Of a DNA stretch of 64,000 nucleotides, positions 24,135-32,286 are shown piece after piece (the stretch's first letter is position 1; the number at the start of each line of letters is the position of its first letter). The stretch spans positions 1 to 64,000 of the forward strand of contig NZ_JNCS01000007.1 of assembly GCF_000731985.1 (NCBI RefSeq), given 5' to 3'. The DNA is from Natrinema altunense. Its GTDB lineage: Archaea; Halobacteriota; Halobacteria; Halobacteriales; Natrialbaceae. The notes under the pieces were generated by a model. It was not told the DNA's origin. It searched no databases and saw nothing but the letters and a program-made list of their open reading frames with translations. Made by a program: the position numbers and the translations under genes.

Positions 24135-24995
24135 GTGAGCAGCAACTCGATCACAAACGAGAGCGATACGTTCGAGATCGGCGGTTCGACCGTTCGTCGG
24201 CTGGGGTTCGGCGCGATGCGGATCACCGGCGAGGACATCATCGGTGCACCGGAGGACGAGGAGTCCGCACGCGAGGTCGTCCGGCAGGCGGTCGACTGCG
24301 GCGTCGATCTCATCGATACGGCGGACTCCTACGGTCCCGCAGTGAGCGAGCGCCTCATCGGCGAGGCGATCGGCGACCCCGACGACGTCCTGATCGCGAC
24401 CAAGGCCGGTCTGCTGCGCAACAGTGAGGGCGAATGGCTCGCCCACGGCGACCCGGACTACATCCGCAATCAGGTCCTCACGTCCCTCGACCGGCTCCGG
24501 ACGGACACGATCGATCTCTATCAGTTCCATCGGCCGGACGACGACACGCCCTTCGAGGACTCCGTCGCGACCTTCGCGGAACTCAAAGACGAGGGCCTCG
24601 TCGACGCGGTCGGCGTCAGTAACGTCTCCGCGGAACTCCTCGATCGGGCCCGCGAGCAGGTCGAGATCGAAACCGTCCAGAACCGGTACAACCTGAACGA
24701 CCGCGGCAGCCGGGAGGTACTCGAGATCTGTGACGAGGCGGGGATCGGCTTCATCCCGTGGGCCCCGATCGACGGCGACGATCTGGCCGAACACGGCGAC
24801 CTCCTCGACGGGATCGCCGAGACCCACGACGCGACGCGACGACAGGTCGCGCTGGCCTGGCTCCTCGAGCGGTCCGCCGTCATGCTCCCGATTCCGGGAA
24901 CGTCCGATCCAGCCCACCTCGAGTCCAACCTCGCGGCCTCGCAACTCTCGCTCGGCGACGACGAGGTCCGCCGACTGACCGCGGCCGCCGACTGA
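24135..24995 (+). CDS. Aldo/keto reductase, third member
   Basis: A 286-aa aldo/keto reductase of a different subgroup (RLGFGAMRITGEDIIGAP opening). The tetrad is visible: LIDTADSYGPAVSERL, LIATKAG, YQFHRPD. The C-terminus has VMLPIPGTSDPAHLESNLAA. I choose GTG 24135 because the protein then begins SSNSITNES just ahead of the first conserved strand; no ATG lies nearby in frame. It is 149 bp behind paralogue 2, possibly in the same operon. Confidence 0.88.
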   Translation: MSSNSITNESDTFEIGGSTVRRLGFGAMRITGEDIIGAPEDEESAREVVRQAVDCGVDLIDTADSYGPAVSERLIGEAIGDPDDVLIATKAGLLRNSEGEWLAHGDPDYIRNQVLTSLDRLRTDTIDLYQFHRPDDDTPFEDSVATFAELKDEGLVDAVGVSNVSAELLDRAREQVEIETVQNRYNLNDRGSREVLEICDEAGIGFIPWAPIDGDDLAEHGDLLDGIAETHDATRRQVALAWLLERSAVMLPIPGTSDPAHLESNLAASQLSLGDDEVRRLTAAAD

Positions 24996-25031
24996 AGCCC
25001 GCCGTCCGCCGGGCGTCCCTCGAGCGACCGG

Positions 25032-26315
25032 TCACTCCTCGAGTCGGCCGGCGATACGCCGGGAGAGTGCCGTGAGGTAGAACGAGCCCCAGATCGCGGC
25101 GACGACGGCCCCGACGACGTCGTAGACGAGATCGACGATCGTGTCGTTGAGACCGTGCTGGGCGAGGACCGCGTCGAGCCCGACCCGTTGTGCGCTTCGG
25201 TCGATCCCGAACTCTATGAGTTCCCAGACGACGCCGAATGCCAGGACGAACACGAGGATGAACGCGAACAGCATCGCGGGCGGGACGTAGATCTCGTCGG
25301 TGTGGAAGTCGATCGCCCGGACGACCGCGTAGCCCGCCGCAGCGACGATCGATGCTGAGATCGTATGTGTCATACTGTCCCACGGCCCGATCCGGGCGTA
25401 CAACCCAGCCGAGCCGAGGACGTGGAGAAACACGGCCGCCGTGAGCCAGAACACGAGCCCCGACTCGAGTGGCAGTTTGGCGTCTCGCTCGAGGACGGCC
25501 GAGAGGAACGTGATCGCGAGCGCGATGGCGGCGTTCGAAACCGTCGTCAGATCGCGGCCGGCGATGCCATACAGTAGGAGGACGGCGAGGGCCACCTGCA
25601 TGAGCCGCGAGAGCCGTCTGACGGTCCCGTCGGGAACGTCCAGGAGATCACGGATCAGGGACGGAACGGGGGCGGGTTCCCCGTCGGGCGACGTCTTCCG
25701 CGGCGTCGGCGGGCGTCTGGCCTCGTTATCGTCCGCGCCGTAGGACCGGAAGTAGCGCCCGAAGACGGTACCCGCGAGCAGGCCGGCGACCGCCGCGTAG
25801 GCGAAGTTATGCATCAATGCGCGGTTGGCGGCGTCCTGCGAGCGGCCGTCTAGAATGTAGTCAGTTTCGAGGGTCACGTCGGCGAGCCACTGGGCAACGT
25901 GCCACGCCCCGGCGACGGCCAGGGTCGTCAGCACGACGAGCACCACCGCGAACGCGTGGTTCATTCGTACCGCGGTAAAGCGGTCGATCTCGACGCACGC
26001 GACGAGCGCGACCGCAGCGACGGCGACGTACACGGCGATCGACGTCAGAAACGACGCACCGGAGACTGCCGCATCGATGACGGGGAGTAGGACCAAGCCC
26101 AACAGTTTCCAGGGTGGCATCACGAGCGGATTTCGGAACGCGGCGGCCGGTAGCAGGACGATCGCGACCGCGAACGCGGTAAACGCGAACCAGCGGTAGG
26201 CGTCGGAGAGCCCGTGGGCGATCGTGAGGACGACGAGTGCGCTCGTGACCAGCCAGGCGAGCACCGCGTTTCGCCGCGTTTTGTCGAACCGCTCGCCGAA
26301 TCGACCGTCCGCCAT
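25032..26315 (-). CDS. Polytopic membrane protein with DUF2238/YjdF-like C-terminal half
   Basis: A 427-aa protein with about eleven hydrophobic segments. The C-terminal half carries features I associate with DUF2238/YjdF proteins: HVLGSAGLYARIGPWDSMTHTIS, then FGVVWELIEFGIDRS and the helix DTIVDLVYDVVGAVVAAI. The N-terminal half (about residues 15-200) is a separate membrane region, and a charged cytosolic linker lies near residue 205. Function is unknown. Start is ATG 26315 (MADGRFGERF). It is divergent from the hydrolase at 26615. Confidence 0.75.
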   Translation of the reverse strand: MADGRFGERFDKTRRNAVLAWLVTSALVVLTIAHGLSDAYRWFAFTAFAVAIVLLPAAAFRNPLVMPPWKLLGLVLLPVIDAAVSGASFLTSIAVYVAVAAVALVACVEIDRFTAVRMNHAFAVVLVVLTTLAVAGAWHVAQWLADVTLETDYILDGRSQDAANRALMHNFAYAAVAGLLAGTVFGRYFRSYGADDNEARRPPTPRKTSPDGEPAPVPSLIRDLLDVPDGTVRRLSRLMQVALAVLLLYGIAGRDLTTVSNAAIALAITFLSAVLERDAKLPLESGLVFWLTAAVFLHVLGSAGLYARIGPWDSMTHTISASIVAAAGYAVVRAIDFHTDEIYVPPAMLFAFILVFVLAFGVVWELIEFGIDRSAQRVGLDAVLAQHGLNDTIVDLVYDVVGAVVAAIWGSFYLTALSRRIAGRLEE

Positions 26316-26614
26316 ATGCCCCCTACGCGACGACGCTCCTAAACGCGAGAGCATGCGAGAGCCACCGAACGGCCGGCTGTCCGTCAACTGGCATCGTCCC
26401 GGTCACGTTCGACTCACCCGCCGCCGATCGTCTTCGGTTGCGCTCCGCAAGCCGCCAACAGGCCTCTGCCACGTCGTTGGCCCGAGCCCCCGCCATCGCC
26501 CGCTCCGGCGGTCCCCGTCGAACGGGCTCGGATTCCCGCAGGAACCACGCGGGAACCGCTCGCTCGTTTCGTTCCGTACCGAAGACTGATATTTCAGCCT
26601 CCGAACGTTGTCGT

Positions 26615-27463
26615 ATGGTCGCACACGACGACCTCGAGCACGGACGGGCCCGCGTCAACGGCGTCAAACTGCACTACGTGACCGCTGGCGACGGACCGCC
26701 GCTGGTATTGCTCCACGGCTGGCCACAGACCTGGTACGAGTGGCGGGACGTGATCCCACACCTCGCCGACGAGTACACCGTTATCGCGCCCGACCTTCGC
26801 GGACTGGGCGACTCCGAAACCCCCGTTTCGGGGTACGACAAGGACACCGTCGCGACCGACGTTCGGGTCCTTCTCGACCACCTCGGACACGGCGACGACC
26901 CGATCGCGCTCGTCGGCCACGACTGGGGAATGCCGACTGCGTACGCCTACGCCGCCCAGTACCGCGACCACGTCCGTGCACTCTGCGTACTCGAGGCGGG
27001 ACTGCCGGGGATCAACGAGGACGAGAAACGCCCGCTGTGGCACACGCGCTTTCACAGCGTTCGCGACCTCCCCGAACGGCTGGTCGCCGGCCGAGAGCGG
27101 CTCTACCTCGACTGGTTCTACGGTGAGGGTGCATACGATCCCTCGGCGATCGACGACGCCGCCCGCGAGGAGTACGTCCGCTGTTACTCGCAGGCCGGCG
27201 GGCTGCGGGGTGGCTTCGAGTACTACCGCGCCTTCGACACCGACGCCGAGCACAACCGGGACCACGCGGACACTCCCCTCGAGATGCCCGTGCTCGCACT
27301 CGGCGGCGCGGCGTCTTTCCGGGACCGTCCGATCAGGGATATGGAAGCGGTCGCGACCGACGTCGAGGGCGAGATCGTCGACCGCGCCGGTCACTGGATC
27401 CCCGAGGAACGGCCGGCGTACTTCGTCGAGCGGCTGACCGACTTCCTCGCGGACGCGGCGTGA
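26615..27463 (+). CDS. Alpha/beta hydrolase, epoxide hydrolase/haloalkane dehalogenase-like
   Basis: A 282-aa alpha/beta hydrolase. HGWPQTWYEWRDVIP near residue 31 is the oxyanion-hole motif, and GHDWGMPTAY near 107 has Asp as nucleophile, as in epoxide hydrolases and dehalogenases rather than Ser esterases. DLRGLGDSE and a C-terminal GHWIPEE with the catalytic His complete the triad. It would hydrolyse an epoxide or a carbon-halogen bond through an aspartyl ester. Start is ATG 26615, since upstream codons are Ser/Arg-rich non-coding-like sequence. Confidence 0.88.
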   Translation: MVAHDDLEHGRARVNGVKLHYVTAGDGPPLVLLHGWPQTWYEWRDVIPHLADEYTVIAPDLRGLGDSETPVSGYDKDTVATDVRVLLDHLGHGDDPIALVGHDWGMPTAYAYAAQYRDHVRALCVLEAGLPGINEDEKRPLWHTRFHSVRDLPERLVAGRERLYLDWFYGEGAYDPSAIDDAAREEYVRCYSQAGGLRGGFEYYRAFDTDAEHNRDHADTPLEMPVLALGGAASFRDRPIRDMEAVATDVEGEIVDRAGHWIPEERPAYFVERLTDFLADAA

Positions 27464-27498
27464 ACGGCCGGGACACGAGCCGGTGGCTCGCCTCGAGT

Positions 27499-27852
27499 TC
27501 AGTACTGGTCTCGAACGCGGTCGATCTGACACCGGACACAGAGATCGTCGGCGAAACAGGCGATGTCGTCGTACGGGCACTCGTATTCGTCGACGTCGAC
27601 GGAGAGACGGCGCTTTGCGCGCTCCCACTCGGTCTCCCAGTCGCCGATGTCCATCTCGGACGACGTGAAGACGACGGCACCGTCACGATCCAGGATCTTC
27701 GCGACGGTGACCGAGCGGTGGTTCTCTTTGACGACGGCGATCGCGTCCTGGTAGGACGGACACCGGATCTCCTCTCGTCCCGCCTGATCGTCCAAGAGAC
27801 GGACGACGATGGAGCCGTCGTACTCCTCGGTCGGCTCCAGTCCATTGGTCAT
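27499..27852 (-). CDS. Conserved haloarchaeal protein with C-terminal Cys cluster
   Basis: A 117-aa acidic protein. Residues 1-75 (SIVVRLLDDQAGREEIRCPS, AIAVVKENHRSVTVAKILDRDG) look like a small alpha/beta domain. The C-terminus has CPYDDIACFADDLCVRCQIDRV with four cysteines, a likely zinc knuckle. I do not know a characterised relative. It is convergent with the epoxide hydrolase and lies near the tRNA-His repeats. Confidence 0.7.
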   Translation of the reverse strand: MTNGLEPTEEYDGSIVVRLLDDQAGREEIRCPSYQDAIAVVKENHRSVTVAKILDRDGAVVFTSSEMDIGDWETEWERAKRRLSVDVDEYECPYDDIACFADDLCVRCQIDRVRDQY

Positions 27853-27950
27853 GGCAGCAACTGTTGGAACGCCGCGACAAAAAGTTGCACGTCGGGACCC
27901 GGACTCGCGTCTCGTCGGATTTGCCCGCTCACCGTTTGACTCGCCGCGAA

Positions 27951-28034
27951 AAAGTCCGGGTGCGAGAATCGAACCGTAGCCAGACGGTCGGCCTCGCTTC
28001 GCTCGACCGCTGCGACTGGCAGGGTTCGATCTCG
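27951..28034 (-). repeat. Direct and inverted copies of the tRNA-His 3' end
   Basis: The 25 bp at 28073-28097, covering the tRNA-His T-arm and acceptor end plus three downstream bases, recur perfectly at 27951-27975. Further downstream sequence (TCGGATTTGC..CGCTCAC) is also duplicated imperfectly. Between the copies, 28022-28034 (GGGTTCGATCTCG) is an inverted T-arm copy with one gap. A CTCGCTTCGCTCG motif at 27993-28005 corresponds to the one beside tRNA-Phe. Confidence 0.78.
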
Positions 28035-28075
28035 GTCGGATTTGCGCCGCTCACGGATTTGTTCGCGGCGACAAA

Positions 28076-28148
28076 GTCCGGGTGCGAGAATCGAACCCGC
28101 GTCTCAGCCTCCACAAGGCTGAAGGATAACCACTACCCCAACCCGGAC
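28076..28148 (-). tRNA. tRNA-His (GUG)
   Basis: On the minus strand GTCCGGGT at the 5' end pairs with ACCCGGAC at the 3' end, with encoded G-1 facing C73, the histidine identity pair. The anticodon stem CAGCC/GGCTG encloses loop TTGTGGA, giving anticodon GUG. TAAAATA at 28181-28187 is a plausible TATA box upstream. Confidence 0.96.
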
Positions 28149-28180
28149 ACGTGTACACGTTACCCTACAGCCGGTTGGAC

Positions 28181-28187
28181 TAAAATA
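28181..28187 (-). promoter_or_regulatory. TATA box of tRNA-His
   Basis: TATTTTA on the minus strand, about 33 nt upstream of the tRNA-His 5' end, matches the usual TATA location for an archaeal tRNA. Confidence 0.5.
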
Positions 28188-28324
28188 CGTTACGACTCTC
28201 CGACGCGGTGTGGGTCTCCGTACCGCGCGATTTCCGTCCCGTGACTGCGCGACGGTCGCTCGAGACATCTGCCCCGCTCGCGACCGGGACGCTTTTCGGC
28301 GTACGGCGGGTAGCGCCCACAAGC

Positions 28325-28780
28325 GTGGCCATCACCGACAAGATCTATATCAAGAACCACCGGCAGCTCAGCTCCCAACTCGAGACGAACATTCCCAAGG
28401 GGGCGTTCAAGGGCGCGACGCTCGACATGCTCTTTCAGGGCGACGGCCTCGAGAAGTTAGACGACGCGACCCGCGACCGGGTGCTCGATTTCACGCAGGA
28501 CTTCCTCGACTGCAACTGCGACAACAATCCCTACTGTGGCTGTCCGGAGCGGAAGTTCATCCAGTACCTCCTCGAGTTACGCGCTCAGGGGCTTGGGCCG
28601 GACGCGATCGTCGACGTGATGACCGACGACTACATGGTCTATGCCTATCCCGGCGACGTGCTGTCCTTCCTCGACAACGGCGTCCGCACGCTCGAGGCCG
28701 CGGAGGGGCTCGCTCGCGTCGAGGGTGCGGACGAGAAGTACGATCAGATTCGGCAGGCGAAACGGGAACTCGAGCGATAG
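28325..28780 (+). CDS. Conserved haloarchaeal protein with CxCD..CGCPE motif
   Basis: A 151-aa protein. Its core CNCDNNPYCGCPERKFIQYL at about residues 63-82 followed by DAIVDVMTDDYMVYAYPGDVLS resembles, from memory, the C-terminal domain (DUF5814) of archaeal DEAD-box helicase-related proteins. Here it stands alone without helicase motifs. The Cys cluster suggests a bound zinc or Fe-S. Start is GTG 28325 (M-AITDKIYIKNHRQL), where conservation appears to begin; no ATG is in place. Confidence 0.75.
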   Translation: MAITDKIYIKNHRQLSSQLETNIPKGAFKGATLDMLFQGDGLEKLDDATRDRVLDFTQDFLDCNCDNNPYCGCPERKFIQYLLELRAQGLGPDAIVDVMTDDYMVYAYPGDVLSFLDNGVRTLEAAEGLARVEGADEKYDQIRQAKRELER

Positions 28781-28931
28781 GTCCGTCTCGAGGTGTGCGG
28801 ATGAGTGTACTACTGTGAGCGCGTCTACCGCCCACATACGGCCATTCTGGAGGCGCTAAGCCCCGTCCGTGGTTCCTGCTGGATCGGAACCGTAACCGCT
28901 CATATACGTCGCAGCCGGCTAGCCACAAACG

Positions 28932-29144
28932 ATGTCTCAGACGGCTTTCGAGACCATTGATACGATGCTTGCGAGCGTTCAGTCGGACGTCGATGACCCG
29001 GACCTCCGGTTCAAGCTCCGGACGTCCCGACAACTCCTTCGCTTGCTACACGAACGACACGAGGCGGGACGTGACGCGTTGGAGGAGACCGATCTCGATG
29101 AGGCGACGCGTGCGAACCTCGAACGACTCGGCTATTTGGAGTAA
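28932..29144 (+). CDS. Small conserved haloarchaeal protein
   Basis: A 70-aa acidic helical protein (FETIDTMLASVQSDVDDPDL, then LRTSRQLLRLLHERHEAGRD). It has the coding character and start context of a real gene (a TATA-like CATATACG at 28900, short leader). No motif allows a function. It stands alone between two conserved genes. Confidence 0.65.
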   Translation: MSQTAFETIDTMLASVQSDVDDPDLRFKLRTSRQLLRLLHERHEAGRDALEETDLDEATRANLERLGYLE

Positions 29145-29211
29145 GCCTTTGACTCTCTCTTCTACCCGGTGATCTGAACCGTTTCGGGCCTGCGTCTCCT
29201 GTCTCCGTTCG

Positions 29212-29625
29212 CTATCGTAGCTGGTACGATTCGTCTTCGTCGTCTAACTCGTCGAGCAACAGCACTTCGTCTTCCTCGTCCTCGAGTCGGTCTTGCAGGT
29301 CGTTGACGTATCCTTTGTACTCGTCGAGTTGTTCCCGGAGGTGCTCGGCCTCGAGTTCGAGCCGTTCGTGTTCGCGGATGAATCGCTTCGGGACTTCGAC
29401 GGTCGGCGGGAACGAGATCTCCTCGTCGGCTCCCGCTCCGCCAGCGCGGGCCTCGAGTTCGTCCTCGGGGATGACTTCGACCCGGCCGTCGTGTTCGACG
29501 AGTCGGTCGACGTAATCCCGGAAGACGGCGGACAGCGAGATATCGCGTTCCTCGGCGATCGCCTGTAGCGCCTCGAACGCGTCCTCGTTGACCCGGAACG
29601 AGATCGTCTTGTTCTTGTTCCCCAT
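29212..29625 (-). CDS. Ribbon-helix-helix protein with C-terminal coiled coil
   Basis: A 137-aa protein. Residues 1-45 (NKNKTISFRVNEDAFEALQA, then IAEERDISLSAVFRDYVDRL) match a ribbon-helix-helix DNA-binding domain, with ISFRV as the DNA-contacting strand. Residues 80-137 are a long acidic coiled coil (EHERLELEAEHLREQLDEYK). It is likely a dimeric regulator. Start is ATG 29625, because the longer frame from 29661 would start inside the promoter (GTTAAGTAT). Confidence 0.8.
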   Translation of the reverse strand: MGNKNKTISFRVNEDAFEALQAIAEERDISLSAVFRDYVDRLVEHDGRVEVIPEDELEARAGGAGADEEISFPPTVEVPKRFIREHERLELEAEHLREQLDEYKGYVNDLQDRLEDEEDEVLLLDELDDEDESYQLR

Positions 29626-29766
29626 CGATACCTCTAGTCGTCGGTCACGATACTTAACCATTTGTCAGACGACTGTGCGAGCGACGACCGGGCCGTTCGT
29701 CCGGTGCTCGAGCGAGCCGGTGGGCACGCTCGAGCGCGCCGAAACAGACTCGTCCGGGAGTCGCGT

Positions 29767-30417
29767 TCAGTTCGTCGCTTCCGCGTCCGCGTCGTCCGCG
29801 CCCCCGACGTTTTCGAGGCTCTCGAGCGCCTGAATCACGTCGTTGCGGTAGTTGACGACGGGGGAACCGTATCGTTCACGGGCCATTTCGGCGTACTCGT
29901 TGGTCGGTGCCGTCGAGCCGCTTTCGGGCGCTTCCTGCTCGGCTTCCCAGGCCTCGAACGCCTCGATGCGATCGAGTGTTCGCTCGGCCGTTTCGACGAC
30001 CCAGCGGTCGCGGGTCTCGTCGTCGACGACCGCGATGGACTCCGGTCGCAGGGAGACGTTGACCGTCCCGTCGTCGGTCTCGTAGGTGCGCGGTTTGCCG
30101 ACGATGGAGACGTACTCCGGCGGTTCCGTGTCACGGAGCACCGATGCGGCCTCGGGTTGGTACTGACCGGCGTAGACGAAGAACGTCCCCGTCGGATCGA
30201 CGACGCGGCCGCGCCAGTACTCGCTGTCGTCGCCGACGTCCTCGGTCTCGGTAAGGGTCCCGACCACGAACACGCGGTTCGCGCGGTCGCCCGTCGGGAG
30301 CAAGGCGTAGTTGGGTGCTCGCTCGTCGTCGCTCTCTTTGAATGCGTACGTCGAATCGTTGAATTCGGAGGCGAAGACGCGGCGGGCGACTTCGCGCGTG
30401 AGTTCGGACTGGCTCAT
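29767..30417 (-). CDS. rpap3: RPA-associated protein (RPAP family)
   Basis: A 216-aa protein of the COG3390 RPAP type: an OB-fold region at residues 35-125 (NRVFVVGTLTETEDVG, YWRGRVVDPTGTFFVYAGQY) and a C-terminal helical tail (YGSPVVNYRNDVIQALESLE). In Haloferax, RPAPs are co-transcribed with and bind their cognate RPA in DNA repair. Here it starts one base after the stop of the upstream RPA gene, so the pair forms an operon. The symbol follows the Haloferax rpa3-rpap3 arrangement. Confidence 0.85.
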   Translation of the reverse strand: MSQSELTREVARRVFASEFNDSTYAFKESDDERAPNYALLPTGDRANRVFVVGTLTETEDVGDDSEYWRGRVVDPTGTFFVYAGQYQPEAASVLRDTEPPEYVSIVGKPRTYETDDGTVNVSLRPESIAVVDDETRDRWVVETAERTLDRIEAFEAWEAEQEAPESGSTAPTNEYAEMARERYGSPVVNYRNDVIQALESLENVGGADDADAEATN

Positions 30418-30418
30418 G

Positions 30419-31348
30419 TTACATCGACCTCGCTTTGATCAGCAGTTCCTCGGGATCCGCCGGCCCGTCGAGTTCCTCGACGTCGTCGGCAAGCACGTAC
30501 CGGCCGAAGGTGGGCCCCTCGATGCGGTAGTAGGTGCCGACGATATCCGCTCTGATCTCGTCTGCGACGACGGTCGTATCGAGCGCGTCCATCGCCATGT
30601 CCTTGGCCTCTTCGAGGCTCAATCCCGTCAGGTCCTCGGTCGCGTCCTTGTCGAAGATGACCTCGTGGGCGTCGATGCCGTCGTCGACGACGGCCTTGAT
30701 GCGGAGGTCGAACTCGCCTTCGCCCTCCCCGTGTTCGTTACAGCGCCCGTTCTGCAGAACGCGGGTACAGTCCTCCTCCGGACAGCGCTTGATCAGCCCG
30801 CTGCCGCTTTGCATGTCGACCAGTGCACCCTCGATTTCGCTGGTGTCGTTGCCGACCTCGAGTTCCTCGTCGAGTTCCTCGATTACCGTCGTCGAGTTGA
30901 GTTTGACCGAGTATCGGCCCTGATACTCGTCGGTGACGACGTTGCGAAGCTCGTAGACGCCGCCTTCCTCGAGCGCGGGCAGATCGGATTTGGCCCACTT
31001 GGTGAACTTGATCGTCCCGGTCGGGTCGCCCAACAGGCCGACCTGTGCAACCGAGTCGCTGCGGGGGTCCCAGAGTTCGATGACCTTCGCGGTGAGGTCG
31101 ATCCACTCCTCGGGTTCGTCGACGTCCTCGATGGTGGCCGCCTCGCTGTCGCCGCTCGAGATGTCCTCGCGCTCGAGGCCGGCCTCCTCGAGATAGTGGT
31201 TGGTGACGCTTCGCCGTGCCTCGTCCATCGGCACTTTGTACTCGTCGACGAGCGTGGTCAGGCGCTCTTCGACGTCCTCGACGTCGACGTCGAGGTGGTC
31301 CGAAAACTGCTCGTGGATGTCGTCCGCGTGTTGTCGTACGTCGCTCAT
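30419..31348 (-). CDS. rpa3: Single-stranded DNA-binding protein RPA (Rpa3 type)
   Basis: A 309-aa replication protein A. Residues 70-165 hold an OB fold (EEWIDLTAKVIELWDPRSDS, TIKFTKWAKSDLPALEEGGV). A zinc finger follows (CPEEDCTRVLQNGRCNEHGE, near 190-209), then a second OB-like segment and a C-terminal region. It binds ssDNA in replication and repair. The start ATG 31348 has a strong Shine-Dalgarno GAGGAGG about 10 nt upstream. It forms an operon with rpap3. The 309-aa length fits Rpa3 rather than the longer Rpa1 and Rpa2. Confidence 0.88.
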   Translation of the reverse strand: MSDVRQHADDIHEQFSDHLDVDVEDVEERLTTLVDEYKVPMDEARRSVTNHYLEEAGLEREDISSGDSEAATIEDVDEPEEWIDLTAKVIELWDPRSDSVAQVGLLGDPTGTIKFTKWAKSDLPALEEGGVYELRNVVTDEYQGRYSVKLNSTTVIEELDEELEVGNDTSEIEGALVDMQSGSGLIKRCPEEDCTRVLQNGRCNEHGEGEGEFDLRIKAVVDDGIDAHEVIFDKDATEDLTGLSLEEAKDMAMDALDTTVVADEIRADIVGTYYRIEGPTFGRYVLADDVEELDGPADPEELLIKARSM

Positions 31349-31357
31349 TGTGTCTCG

Positions 31358-31414
31358 CCTCCTCTTTGGTTTCACTGGGAGGCATACGTCCGTTCGCGCC
31401 CGATAGTATTTAAA
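31358..31414 (-). promoter_or_regulatory. Promoter and strong RBS of the rpa3-rpap3 operon
   Basis: On the minus strand TTTAAATA (31407-31414) is a TATA element, and GAGGAGG (31358-31364) is a strong Shine-Dalgarno about 10 nt before the rpa3 ATG. This indicates a leadered transcript of about 35 nt, unlike many leaderless genes in the window. Confidence 0.6.
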
Positions 31415-31664
31415 GTACCGCCACCGGAGCGAAAGTGAACGTCGGTGAAAGAAACCGCTAGGCGGCGTCGAGGGGTCGTGTGCGGGACGCCGATCAGTAG
31501 CTGTTGGCGTCGCCGACCACGAGTACGGCTTCGAGGGCGTCGCGATCGGTCCGTCGAACGGCGTCGCTGTCGACCGGGTGCTCTCTCGTCGTTCCCGCCG
31601 GTCGCCGTGTCGATCGTCCCCACCGGCGACGGGCCTATGTGCCCTGCGGTCGAACGGTGTGCCA

Positions 31665-31976
31665 ATGCCGGATCGGCGTCAGCTCGAGCGGCTCCTCCGC
31701 TCGACGCTTCAGGAGGCGGGCGAGCAGTTCGAGGAGCTCCGGAAATCGACCGACGAACAACTCGAGGAGGCCCGCGATTCCTACGAGGTCGCGAAGAACG
31801 CTCGCGGGCTGCCGGCCGACGACGCGGGCCGGGCGAAGATCGTCTGTCGACGCTACGCCGAACAGCGGGCGGCGAAGCTCGACGCGGAGTACCGGCCGGC
31901 CTGTTACGAGGCGGACCACCCCGACTGCGAGGGGTGTGCGGAGGACGTCCGAGCCGGCCGGATCGAAACCTGGTAA
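31665..31976 (+). CDS. Conserved haloarchaeal protein with Cys motif (tentatively DUF7091)
   Basis: A 103-aa protein: residues 1-45 are helical and charged (LLRSTLQEAGEQFEELRKST), residues 50-75 basic, and the C-terminus reads ACYEADHPDCEGCAEDVRAG with three cysteines and a His that may bind zinc. It is a haloarchaeal conserved protein of unknown role. Start is ATG 31665 (MPDRRQLERLL). It lies between the rpa operon and the oxidase operon. Confidence 0.7.
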   Translation: MPDRRQLERLLRSTLQEAGEQFEELRKSTDEQLEEARDSYEVAKNARGLPADDAGRAKIVCRRYAEQRAAKLDAEYRPACYEADHPDCEGCAEDVRAGRIETW

Positions 31977-32076
31977 CCCGGCTCGATCCGTTGCCGCCCC
32001 TCGTCGCCGAACTGCTACAGTGCGTTCGCGACGTGGTCGCCCACCGTCGTGGCCCTCGAAAAATCGATTCTGCGGC

Positions 32077-32286
32077 TTAGCTCGAGCCCGATAGCTCGGC
32101 CTCGGCGTTCCCGTTCGGGGGCCACACCGCCCAGAGCACGACCGCGAGGACGGCCATACCACCGAGGACGAGCGACTCGAGGATCGAGAGTTCGATCCCG
32201 AACCACGAGAGCGCCGTCCGGAACTCGACCACGAACGGGACGAGGACGGCGATGACGACCAGCAGTGCGCCCTTCGAGATGCGCAC
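32077..32286 (-). CDS. cbaC: ba3-type oxidase small subunit CbaC
   Basis: A 69-aa protein with two membrane segments (LLVVIAVLVPFVVEF and LVLGGMAVLAVVLWAVW), last gene of the cbaDBAC operon. The gene starts with GTG; its first base is also the last base read of the cbaA stop region (TAGTG overlap), showing tight translational coupling. The name follows Natronomonas cbaDBAC by position and type; the sequence itself is too short for independent assignment. Confidence 0.72.
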   Translation of the reverse strand: MRISKGALLVVIAVLVPFVVEFRTALSWFGIELSILESLVLGGMAVLAVVLWAVWPPNGNAEAELSGSS

